The translations under genes were made by a program, and so were the position numbers. Below are positions 50,501 through 61,328 of a DNA stretch of 64,000 bases, piece after piece. Origin of the DNA: Allacma fusca (Eukaryota; Arthropoda; Collembola; Symphypleona; Sminthuridae); contig OX359247.1 of the NCBI GenBank assembly GCA_947179485.1, positions 9,453,060 through 9,517,059 of the forward strand, written 5' to 3'. Positions within the stretch are counted from its first letter, which is position 1, and the number at the start of each line of letters is the position of its first letter. Below the pieces are notes generated by a model. The model saw only the letters and a program-made list of their open reading frames with translations. It was not told the origin of the DNA and ran no database searches.

Positions 50501-53500
50501 GTAAGACTGTAATTAGAAGATTGAACACCGTCGGTGGGAATCAACGGGTGCGGAGGAGTAAAAACTTAAAATTTTGACAGCTCGTAAAACATTTATGACG
50601 ATTGACAACGCTACTAGGGTCTATTTGGGAATGGGACTGGAGTTGGAAACAAGAGCATAAATCATCATTCATTTCATATTTTTACGATATGCTCGCTCCC
50701 CCCGCCTTAATACTACACATCCCATAAAAATTCCTTAAGCTCAACTGAGCTAATTCATAATTCCGAGGATATTTACCGAGGGGAAGTTAATTTAGCAGTA
50801 ACTTTTTCCTCTCCTCCAGGTCTTGTCTGCACGTTTGAGCCATACACGTATCTATGTATGGAGGGATTGGGAAGGAATTCCATGAAATGGATCTGGAACT
50901 TATTTCCCTTGTAAAAGTTGATGATTCCCTGAGACGAGTAATAAGACTACCTTCCACTAATTTCAAAATGAAACGTGATTAATCCAGGATTTCAAGAAGA
51001 TTTCACATAAAAGCAAACTTCCCTGATCGACTTCTAATCTTCATACTCGCAACATGATTAAAGTTCGAGTCAGAGGTAATTTTGATTTTAATAATGAAAT
51101 TTCAGCAATAAGTATGATTTGTGGATGGGAGGGATATGAGAGAGAGAGAGAGAGAGAGAGGAAAAGAGAGAGAGAGAAATAGCACACACACCAATGGCTT
51201 CCTACAATGCTGCAGAGCCTGATTTTCCACATTATTCATTACTATGGCATTAATTCTCGGAATATGGGTTTTCGGATTTTATGGTCATCCGGAAAAGGGA
51301 GCGAGTTCGTCGGGCGCTTCCCTCTAATTTTCATGTTCATAAACAAGCCCAAAGAGAAACTAGGGAAGAAAAACTCCAGTTCCCTTCCATACAGTATTAC
51401 CCATAGTGGGAATTTTTTTTTTAACGAGAGTTATGCCCAACGGACGTAGTCAATTCAACTTGGAAAGACCCAAGTATTTCTGGTAGGAACCCTCCATAAA
51501 TGCTATTGGATAATGTACAATACATTGACATAAACTTTTAATAAGGTATTCCCTTGTCCGTATATGTAAGCTGGAGAGACCATCGGAACTAAATATAAGT
51601 AAATATATGTGCTCCCCATTTCCGTTCCCCGTCATCTTATTGCATTAGCATCGTATCACCCGAGAAAAAAAACCTTATTTCATGTAGATGCAGGAAAGCA
51701 CTCTGGGAAAAATATATAATGGAGGGAAGTACGGGAAATCCAAATTTTTCTCGTCGTTTATGACCTTGTAGCATGACGACTGGCTGTACATATGTAGATA
51801 CTAAAGGCTGTAAAAATGATACCCTCTCAGAGTTAACTCTTTGTCTCCTCACCGTAGACGCTGGTCCTATGTGCTGGGACTTGTACTTAAAAAATTCAAT
51901 GGATTTTCTATACAAGGTAATATTATGGACGGGCTTGTGGAAATCCTGGTACAGTATAGTATGGACATGTGCCTGTAGGCATTTGTGACTAGGGCCGTAT
52001 AACCGGAGAGGGATTTCCGAGGAAGTCCCGAGTCCTACATGGTTAGGACAGACGGAGGGGGATTTTATTTTTTGGTTTTTATGCGAAACAAGGTACAAAT
52101 CGTTTTATTACGTCATATGGAGTGGGTGCCGGGAAGAAAATAAAAAGTGCGGAGGTATTATAATAAATTTTTATGTTGCTTTCTCTCTGCCCCCTCTGCC
52201 TACCCCACGGCTCCTGCTTTGAGGGTGTGAGGGTCCTCGTGCATATGTCAGGATTGATTGACGATCCCTCATAAGTTTTTAATAAATATTCCCTTCCTAC
52301 TTCAAATTCTGTGTGGGTAGGTTATGAATATAAGTTGATGATACAGGTTAGAGAGGAATAAACTCCGCTGCGAAAATGGACATCCCCCAAGGGTAAGATT
52401 GAAGGAACACGCACAAATATTCATAGGGCTGTTGCCCAAAGTGACTACTCCTAAAACTCAAGCTATTAGGGGCTTTCGTGAGTGCACATTTTATGTGCTC
52501 TACATATACAGATACTACATATATATGTACATCTCCGAAGCTCACCCAAGCTACTACAGTACTACGACCACTGCGGCGTAAACAAAAGTGAGAACCTTAT
52601 TACTCCGGACCGTTAAGGGTGTGGAGTATGCTCAGGGGTGCGGGATTTTTTTCCTCTTGTCAGCAGAATCAACTGAGCCCACACTACGACTCACACATGT
52701 GACTCAGGCTTATATATCTCTTGTCATAAAATTCTAGATAATTGTGAAAGGGAGGGAGACCCTTCTCAGGAACAATGTACATATAAGAGGAAGGAAATGC
52801 ATATATTATACTTGCCCTATGTGGAGTGTCATTTCCAGTAGGGCTCCTATTAATATACACCATGGGGTAGAACCATACATACAGAATATGCAATTCATGC
52901 GATAAAAAAGATGAATATTATTATTCACGTATTTTTCCCTGTGCGTAGATATATAGATAGATACATGTAAATACATATCCATAGATATGTATGTATGTAA
53001 AACAGAAGCTGAACTTCTTCCATGCATAATGAATTTATGAATGAGCTGGTTATGCTGGACTTGACCTGAGAAGAGAATTGTCCTTATGTATCTGAGGGTA
53101 CGGAGGGACCAGGGAAAGTTACCCTCCTGGTTCAGGCAATAATTCTGACAAACTGTTTTGGATCTGTCATGTCTGTGAGGTTGGAGGAAGGAGTCGGGTC
53201 GGGACAGAGAAATGAGTGTGTAATACACTCACTTCTATTTCCTATTGTATTTGAACAGTGGCTTCGCCCCCGTTGTTACAGGCGGTTCAGTTTAAGCTAT
53301 AATCTAATATAGGAATAATCACAAGTGGATTTAGGCTCATTTTTATAAACACATGCATGGTCTTTATAGACTGAGCTCCATCCTTCCCTGGAAGTTTTTC
53401 CCCGGGAATGTACACTCACACTTTCAGGGTACTGTATTCATATTAGGGTTACTTATTTCCAGTGTGTAGGATCCATGGGATGTATGGGCATTGTCAATTG

Positions 53501-53991
53501 TGCCAACCCAAGTTTATATATAGGGATAGAGATTGAAGAGGATTTGCTCTGAGGAGGCAGCTTATTGTAGCATTCAACTCATGGGTAGTGTATTGGGAAT
53601 AAGGGTAGTTTTCTAAGGTCTGGCAGAACCCTTTGTGCATAAGGGACTGTGTGCTGGAGAGATGCACTGGGATGAGAGGGAATCCTGACTGATGTAGAAT
53701 AGATACATATAGCTCTGGAGGTATGCACAGAGTAATGTTAGATGTATAGTTGGAAGGAGCGTCCGTGTTTATATCTACACATGTACATTTTTTGTATGGA
53801 ATTTTGGCTCGCGACTCTGCAACGGGAACCGATACGATTATTCATGGTTCTCCATACAAATCCATCCCATATTATTATTATTTGGTTATACTGGACAGAT
53901 GTTCAATGAGTCTGGGCTTCCAGGGAGGGAGGGAGAGAGAAAGGAGAAGAATAATATCCACTTAAAAAACCCCTGGCCGAGACAAGAGGGG
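47520..53991. other. non-coding stretch with simple repeats
   Basis: Simple repeats are CT at about 48365-48402, TACA units at 49307-49363, CA at about 50178-50200 and GA at about 51138-51177. A weak exon-like segment lies at 51858-51916 (see findings). A hairpin ATACATAT/ATATGTAT lies near 52970-52991. The minus-strand frame 51637-52098 (153 codons) starts only at TTG and is not called. No gene is recognised. Confidence 0.5.
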
Positions 53992-54046
53992 AAAAAAATG
54001 GAATTGAACCCATTCGAGCCATTTATACACCAAACCCATTGAACTA
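53992..54046 (-). other. possible pol III A/B-box relic (tRNA-like)
   Basis: On the minus strand TAGTTCAATGG (54046-54036) matches the A-box pattern TRGYNNARNNG, and GGTTCAATTCC (54010-54000) matches the B box. A run of seven T residues (53998-53992) follows as a pol III terminator would. AATGG and CCATT around the B box can form a 5-bp T-stem, but the loop is 8 nt. The A-to-B spacing is shorter than in normal tRNAs, and no acceptor stem is visible. This fits a degraded tRNA or SINE head, or chance. Confidence 0.3.
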
Positions 54047-54933
54047 ACAATGTGAACAATTAGCACGTGCCATATGGTATCAATAGTCCAATGTGGGAAA
54101 TAGGTTAAAAGCAACCAAATCCGCTAATCATTCAATCATTGACCATCTCCTAACCTTCATTCTCGGGAGCATGCCAGCCGCATCGTCCCAAACAAACTTC
54201 CACAATGCATGACTGTGTCCCTCTCAATAACAGTCACTAGGCTCAGTATTGTACTGTCTACAGATATATCCTCTGTACTGTATAAGGATCCCTCACAAAT
54301 TTAAGCCTTCAGCTCGATTTCATTACCTTACACCGACAATCCAAAATCTCCAAAAGGTAGCTTTTCTTTACAAATTCCCAATCCAAGGCCTGTAAATAAT
54401 TTCAAGTATGTAAACATGAGGCATGTGCCAGTAACTTGATAATTCAATTTCTATTGTCAATTTCTAGAGAGCAGGCTCACATCCCCTGTTAGGCTTTCCT
54501 GTGGTCATAAATTCACTTAAAACATCCCGCTTTGATTACAAATTTCATTGTAGATTTACACACAAAAGCAATCTAAGTAGATATTTATTCCCAACAGATA
54601 AATTCATTCCCTCGAAAATGATCACCACCGGACGACTTCATGTCTGAATTAAGAAACGTCAGGATAATTTTGAATTTTCATGGAAATTCGCCTCAAGCCA
54701 GCATTTTGTCAAAGCAGATGTCAATTTTGTTGGGAATAGGTAAAAAATAGTAATTGTTCTGAGACGAAATACACAAGTTTGTTGGGTTGAGATGGGGAAT
54801 AAAACTTGGGAAATATCCCAGAGCCCTATGACGTCAATTTACTTTCAGAATAGGATTATATATGAATGTATGTATGTACAACTGGGGAAAGTAGAATTCA
54901 GAAGTTCTCAGAAAGACCAAATGATTCAAAGTG

Positions 54934-54972
<39 letters not shown>

Positions 54973-56972
54973 TGTGGTGTAATCTGCTTCTAAATAAATA
55001 GGTTCCTTTGAACTTGTAAATTATAGAGTGAGACAAAAACCCATATTTTGATTGCATGGAATGATTCCTTTTTGTACGTATGTGTTCTTCGGGCAGTAGA
55101 CATATCTACTGTAGTCGCATTAAATTTGTAAGACCTGGAGCCTAAAGAGGGAAACCAATTGCGCTGAAGAGCACTGGAAGAAACTACACACATACATATA
55201 TAGTGAAAGACATTTTGGAAGGGGTGGTTGTAGAAAAACTTGTCTCTCCTCCAAGATAAGAAAACAATCATGGGATGCCATTTTTGGAGGATGCAGTTTG
55301 TAAGAGTACATGCCGGAGATGGGAGGAGAGATAGGGCTCTGTACAGTAAGGAGAGCAATAAAATAAATTTATAATTGAAATCGCACAATAACAACTCCCA
55401 GGAATTAATTCCTTATGGGTGGGATCAAAGATTTAGACACAAGGGAAGGACGCACATCGATTATGGTGCATTCCCGTTAATCTCGGTAGCTTCATCCTTC
55501 CTCTTCCGGGCAAGTAGTAGTAAATGTGCCTAGGGGAAGGATCCCGAGAAGGGGCGACTTGAGTCTTATATGTCTTGATCCTGGGGAAAAAAAAGTCACC
55601 GACAAGGAATAAAGATATACTAGAGACTTGTGCTCCCTGCGTGCTTTAATGGGACCAAAAACCTACACATAAATAAACACACGGCCTGGATACATGTAGA
55701 AGATCATTGCATGTAGTCTCCCTAGGGGAGGGAGACTCAGGCTGGAAATTACATATGTACGCTAAATAAATGCTAGACTTCGGATATCTCTATACTTACA
55801 AATGCCCACATAATACGAGACCGCTCCTGGCACACTTACATCCAGCCGCGTGTATGTACGTACATATCTACATATGTACATGAGGGGTACGTAAATGTAA
55901 TCTTATGATAGACGAGGAATAAATCTGTCCCTCATCCCAGCCTTTCTGGTGGTTACCGGATATACCCCCATATGTCGAAGGGCTTTCGTGACTAAGACAA
56001 GTTCAAAAACCATATTTAGCAAGTCCAAATCCTATGACATTAACATACATAATTACATCCCTGCATGTAGGCCCGTACATGGAGGATCATAAAATCCAAG
56101 TTGTGTTCCACACCAGTTCGTTTCACATCCCAAACCGGGTCAGCTCGACAAGGAATCTCCATGTGCCGTCGCAGAGGAATATGTACACCCATGGATGGGA
56201 GTCCCAGTCCAGGAGGAAATGAGTCAGGGGAAAGTGGAACGTAACTTGAAATAATATTTCATTATCCACCGAAAAAGACAGTGTAAGCGGGGTGATAATG
56301 GTTTTTGTATCCGCAACTACAATAAAATTTCGTGTGCAGGTTGAGCTGGAGCTCCGTGAGTGAAGGAGGATTGGTGCCAGGGTGGCTGATCTCACACACG
56401 TACATTGTGCTACATCCCTATGTTCCATGGGAGGGGAGGAGGGAGTTGGGAGCCTGGACTCGTACATATAAAGGACTATAATAGGAGACAGGACCAGGAT
56501 GAAAGTCAGTGAAGGCAAGACAGTTAAACAATGGGTGGCGGACTATTCTTTTATAACGTTGTTAATTAGTTTATATGGCAGGCATCCAGTTTACATCCCG
56601 GCCTTGTGGAGCGCGGCTTGATTTGACGAGCATTATCCGTGCAACAGGGCTAGATCTGTACTTGATCTCCCTGAAAGTCATGAACCATTCTCACTTAATT
56701 TCTGGACTGACATTACAATGCTCCATTATTGAGCCCTTATTTTTATTTATTTTTTATTTTATTCCTCCCCGAAATCCATTTTCCTAGACTTTTAGTCTCC
56801 TTTCATTCCATGTTTTTTCAAGTTTTGCATTACTCCCGTTAGTCCCTTGTCCATTCACTGGTAGCTTTCGAAAATGGGAGAGCAACCATTTATATTTAAC
56901 AAATGAACATTACACTTGATCAAATCATCAGAAATCTTAAAATGTAGTTTCTAGAACAGGGAATCACAATTG
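54047..56972. other. non-coding stretch with one CA repeat
   Basis: An interrupted CA microsatellite lies at about 54934-54972. ATGTAC/TACATA palindromic runs occur near 55855-55881. The minus-strand frames 54990-55394 and 56123-56518 (about 130 codons each) show no domain. No gene is recognised. Confidence 0.55.
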
Positions 56973-57602
56973 AGATCTACAATTTAGAATCCAAATTTAG
57001 AATCCAAATTAGAATCCAAATTAGAATCCAAATTTAAAATCCAAATTTAAAATCCAAATTTAAAATCCAAATTTAAAATTAAGATCTACAATTTAGAATC
57101 CAAATTTAGAATCCAAATTAGAATCCAAATTTAAAATCCAAATTTAAAATCCAAATTTAAAATCCAAATTTAAAATCCAAATTTAGAATCAAATCTAGAA
57201 TCAAATTTAGAATCCAAATTCGAATCCAAATTTAGAATCCAAATTCGAATCCAAATTTAGAATCCAAATTCGAATCCAAATTTAGAATCCAAATTCGAAT
57301 CCAAATTTAGAATCCAAATTCGAATCCAAATTTAGAATCCAAATTCGAATCCAAATTTAGAATCCAAATTCGAATCCAAATTTAGAATCCAAATTCGAAT
57401 TTAAATTTAGAATCCAAATTCAGATCTAAAATTTATATTCCAAATTTATAATCCAATTTAGAATCCAAATTTAGAGCCCAAATTCAGAATTAAAATGTAG
57501 GATCCAAATTTAGAGCCCAAATTCAGAATTAAAATTTAGATTTAGGATTAATAACTAGAAACAAGATTTTAGATTTAAAATTTAGAATTAAAATCTACAA
57601 TT
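56973..57602. repeat. 12-13-bp AT-rich minisatellite with higher-order structure
   Basis: The array is built from CCAAATTTAGAAT-type 13-mers and variants. Two copies of a header AGATCTACAATTTAGAATCC begin at 56973 and 57082, each followed by CCAAATTAGAAT and then CCAAATTTAAAAT units. From 57214 to 57413 there are eight consecutive 25-bp dimers (CCAAATTCGAAT plus CCAAATTTAGAAT) with almost no variation. The right end decays into diverged units. No coding frame survives in it. Confidence 0.96.
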
Positions 57603-58135
57603 GAAAGTCCCTTGGTTGCTATTTACTGGAACAGTGAAAGTTGAGAACTGTAATCATGGAATTTACTTTTAAGTTCATTTTTTAATGAGAAGGATTTAGG
57701 GGGAAACAAATAAAGTAGGACTCTGAAGCGCTTGAAAAATCAAAAGTACTCAAGCAGAGCTTACCATGCACAAGAGTACATCCATAGAAATAGAGTAATA
57801 GAAAAGCAGTACACAAGAGATTTCATGATTTCATGCGGGTTTTAAATGGAAAACATTTGGGGGAATTTCCTTCTTTATTGACTACAGAAACGGAATTTCC
57901 TCCTCTCTCGGGCTAGAGTTGGGCGGGTGGCAATTTCCCGAGACTACACATACACTCATACACACACACACATCCTCACAATATTGTTCAATGTGGGATT
58001 CTTGGTCGGCGGATCTGGAACGGTATAGATGGAGGCAAACTTAAAATTAAATGCCTCAGTGGGAGGAACAATGGCTCAGAATATGTGCTGAGGGATCAAC
58101 GCTCAATTCATAAGCTGCCAAAGTCCTCACGCACT
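57603..58135. other. non-coding stretch, nothing recognised
   Basis: Unique AT-rich sequence with a short CA patch near 57949-57973. No coding or RNA signal was seen. Confidence 0.6.
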
Positions 58136-58220
58136 CTACATACGTATCGCCATACATATCTACATACGTATCCACATACGTATCTACATACGTATCACAC
58201 ATATCCACGTATCTACATAC
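58136..58220. repeat. 12-bp CATACGTATC-type minisatellite
   Basis: About six imperfect units of CATACGTATCYA are joined head to tail, several containing the palindrome ATACGTAT. It is a local expansion of the TACATA-like sequence common in this window. Confidence 0.85.
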
Positions 58221-60076
58221 AGGGACTCGCTAGCCTCAACACAGCCGGATGACATGGCTCGCAATCTTGGAAATTAAAATAAGGATGGCAAATTGCTAAG
58301 AGCGTCATTCATTTTCCTTAATTTATGTACAGCTCCACAAGTTTCATGCGCTCCGCGCGGTAGTCAAAACTGTCAGTAAAAAGTTTATTGCTCACTCTCG
58401 TTTCTTTCTCGTAAATATAAAAAAAAAGTCGGGAGGATCTCAAATATCCTTCTGGATGGTTAGTTCTTTCGACTGCATAAATCTAGTCGAAGGACAAAGG
58501 GAATAAAATTACATCTTCACAAGGAACATTTGAAGGGAGAAAGGAGCGAGGAATTCGTCTCCTTTAAACAATTGATTTAAGCATCTGTGAAATATTTGCT
58601 ATATCCAGGAGTGTAGTGGATTTATAAAAAAAAATCACAAACTACTACTGTACGTGGGAGGGAGTAAAGGATTGAACGTGAGAATATTATTGTAAAGTTT
58701 ATTACAAATGTTTACTTGTAGTATAAGAGAAAAGCAAATATTTCCAGTTGGGATAATTAGCTTCAAACATACGTACATGATGTCGGAGCGGAGGATGAGC
58801 CTCGAGGAAAATGCGGATTGCTTTGATTGCAATGAATCAATTTGACTCGCTCTTGTGAGAATGCCTCTACAATTATTACATTCAGCCCAGATTTCCGCAC
58901 TACTGTCTCCCATCCCGAGCTGTACACTTTCTTTTCGTCGGGAAGGAGTCGAAGAACTTTCCTGAGGACTGAGGAGCTTCCTTCCCAGCAAGAATTTATT
59001 GCTGATTTTCTTGAAGCACTATTGGTCCTCCCTATGAATCCAATTATGCAAGTTGCATAAAGGTTTTTACATGGCGTTCCGCTGCTTTTACTTTTACTTT
59101 TCTCCCACACAATTCTCATCCGAGCCTTTGTAGCTTTAGAGACATACATACATGCATACGGGCTTGTTATACACAGTCATAATTTATGCACATAATCTAT
59201 GTATGTGCTTAGGTGAAAGTAAAAATACATGAGGAGGGTATGAGGGATATAACACCTCACGTTGGGCTGGAAAGGGCAGATATAATTACATATAGGGAGG
59301 GATATAGGCACGTGCACACTGGATATACTCACCTTGGGGTGTAGGAACATATAATTAGATAAATGAATATATAGTTTCCTTGGAGGAGGGAATAATATTT
59401 GTATACAGCATCCTCTCTTTGTCGGCTATAGTCCGTAGCCCTTAAAGTAAGGAAAGTTCATTGGGAAAGCCATTATTATTATTACAATCAAACAACACAG
59501 CTTCTGTTTTCCCCGTCTTGTTACTTTCACTTCACTTGTGGAGCTTCTCTTGTTCTCTTCAAAGAAAGTTATTATCATGATCGTGCTCATGATTTCGCTT
59601 CGTTTAGTCTCAAGCCTCCCTGGGATGTAGGAGAGGGGGCTAGGAGAGAGAGCAGGGACCTACTATATCCATATGAGGCACTCATTCATTCCGTTCTAAA
59701 GCTTAACTTTGTTAGCAACTTTGTTCCTTAGAGCTGTTGCTTCCCATTAACTTCCCATATACTGGTTTAATTGTGTGGCTTCCTTGTAGTTCTTCTACTC
59801 CTTGTTCTTCTGCTTTCAGCTGGCAAAAATTACTCAAACTCTGTTTCCAAATAACTTGTGTGTATGTATGTATATGAGTGTGTGTGACTGTGTGTCTCTC
59901 TCTCTCTCCCTGTCATTGTTCCTAGTGTTTAGAATACAGAGAAAGTTACATTGTACCGGAGGAGGGCTTATCACCAGGTCCTCACGTACGGCTCAGTCAT
60001 AATGCATGTAATTATGTTTATTCCAAGTTTCTTCCAAGTGTGATGTGAATACCAAATGAATTTTCCCTTTGGGTTT

Positions 60077-60127
<51 letters not shown>

Positions 60128-60837
60128 ACGACACACACCAGAGATTTGTTTCTTCCATAGTTGCTTCTCAAGGATGTTGTTCCAGAATTTTTTCTTAGAG
60201 TATAATTATCTAGGAAATTTATCATATTTTTTTTACAATAAAACACATACATTTGTAACTTATGCTCAGACTATTATTTCCTGGGATAGGATCTGGAGTT
60301 AGTAGATATAGGATTGGAAAGTTTTGTGAACTAGTTTTTTATTTGTATTTTTTAACTCATCTAGATTCCGGTGACATTTTACAAACTTTTTCTTCCTTTC
60401 GCTGGTTCATCCCAATTTTGTTTTTTTTTTGTGGGGACTGATGCAAGTTAGAGAGAAAAATGATTAGAATTAGGAGATAATAACTTTTTACTAAGTTTGG
60501 AATGTCTTACCGCAAATCTGAGCTTCGGATTTGCTCCAGTTGCTTGTCCTAGTAGTTTTACAAGGCTGATTGTATGTAATGAATTGTTTCAGTACATATG
60601 TAGATAGATACCCATAAGAGGTGTGCATAGTATCTGGGGATGTAATTATAGATAGTTTTAATCCTACGAAAAATATGTAGGGGCAGTTTAGCATGCGGAG
60701 ATGATAGGGAGAGTATGTAGTAGATACATACTTGAAGAGTAATAATGTACTGTAAAGTATTTTTATACTTTACTCTTTCCCATGGCAACGTGATCAAGCA
60801 GCCACTATTTGTTTACTTGGCTTACAATTCCTAACAT
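58221..60837. other. non-coding stretch with GT/CT and CA repeats
   Basis: A compound GT/CT repeat occupies about 59857-59910 and a perfect CA run of about 22 units 60078-60122. A TTATGCAA/TTGCATAA palindrome lies near 59044-59060. The minus-strand frames 58635-58991 and 58763-59149 overlap each other and have no recognised domain. No gene is recognised. This is the left flank of the retrotransposon. Confidence 0.55.
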
Positions 60838-60891
60838 TGTTAATATGAATATCAAACCAATAGAAATAGTTTATTTATTTCATGTAGACAG

Positions 60892-60924
60892 TATATAGGA
60901 AAAACATCCTAATCTCCTCAGATT
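60892..60924 (+). promoter_or_regulatory. LTR core promoter: TATA box and initiator
   Basis: TATATAGG at 60892-60899 is followed by TCAGATT at 60918-60924. Its A at 60920 lies 28 nt from the first T of the TATA box. This spacing is what an RNA polymerase II TATA/initiator promoter requires. Genomic RNA would then begin near 60920. Confidence 0.45.
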
Positions 60925-61228
60925 CATTCTGGCCGTCTGAGGAGCTCGACGCTAGAGTTGAATCGCGAGCACTTGAGATTCTCTGAGCTCGTTCTCTTGC
61001 TTATGAATTCTAATTGAACTCTTACTCCTTCGCAGGTTCTATCAGCATAGTGGTCGGTTCGACCATTGCTATTGTATTGTGTTAGCTTAGCGGTCGGTTC
61101 GGTTATCACGGCTATTGTTATTATCAATAGTTTCTTTGCCTAATATTGCATTATCTGTTATAATTGTGAAAAGCATTTGTTATTACTTTGGCTTGTCTTG
61201 TTGTAGTTCAAGTATCTGTTCTGTGGAT

Positions 61229-61234
61229 ATTAAA
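61229..61234 (+). promoter_or_regulatory. LTR poly(A) signal ATTAAA
   Basis: ATTAAA, the commonest variant of AATAAA, lies about 40 nt before the estimated LTR end. In the 3' LTR copy the same sequence would direct 3' end formation of the element RNA. Confidence 0.35.
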
Positions 61235-61270
61235 GTTATTTATATATTTATAAAGGACTGATTGAGCCCA

Positions 61271-61328
61271 TGGAAAGTTCTTTATAAATTCGCTCAACCG
61301 GGATCAAGAGTTGATTTTCGATTAGAAA
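61271..61328 (+). other. leader between LTR and gag
   Basis: 58 nt lie between the estimated LTR end and the gag ATG. Only one TGG is present, directly after the LTR end at 61271, and the sequence that follows (AAAGTTCTTT) does not match the 3' end of a tRNA I know. The primer-binding site is therefore unidentified. Confidence 0.4.

Larger units (their letters stand above)
60838..61270 (+). repeat. probable 5' LTR (boundaries estimated)
   Basis: It starts TGTTAATATG and ends GAGCCCA, which satisfies the TG...CA rule. A TATA box, an initiator-like site and an ATTAAA poly(A) signal lie in LTR order. Two copies of an 18-bp motif (AGCATAGTGGTCGGTTCG at 61044 and AGCTTAGCGGTCGGTTCG at 61084) are spaced 40 bp apart. 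The 3' LTR is outside the window, so the ends cannot be confirmed by comparison. Confidence 0.45.

Noticed and set aside
51637-52098. 153-codon minus-strand frame
   Set aside because: It starts only at TTG and has no recognisable motif. The opposite strand has the more convincing splice-like signals.
56973-57602. CRISPR-like regular repeat array
   Set aside because: Units are contiguous 12-13-bp tandem repeats without unique spacers, and the context is eukaryotic. It is a minisatellite.
61271-61290. TGGAAAGTTCTTTATAAATT as a primer-binding site
   Set aside because: It begins with TGG next to a CA end, but the following bases do not match any tRNA 3' end I know, so it is not called.
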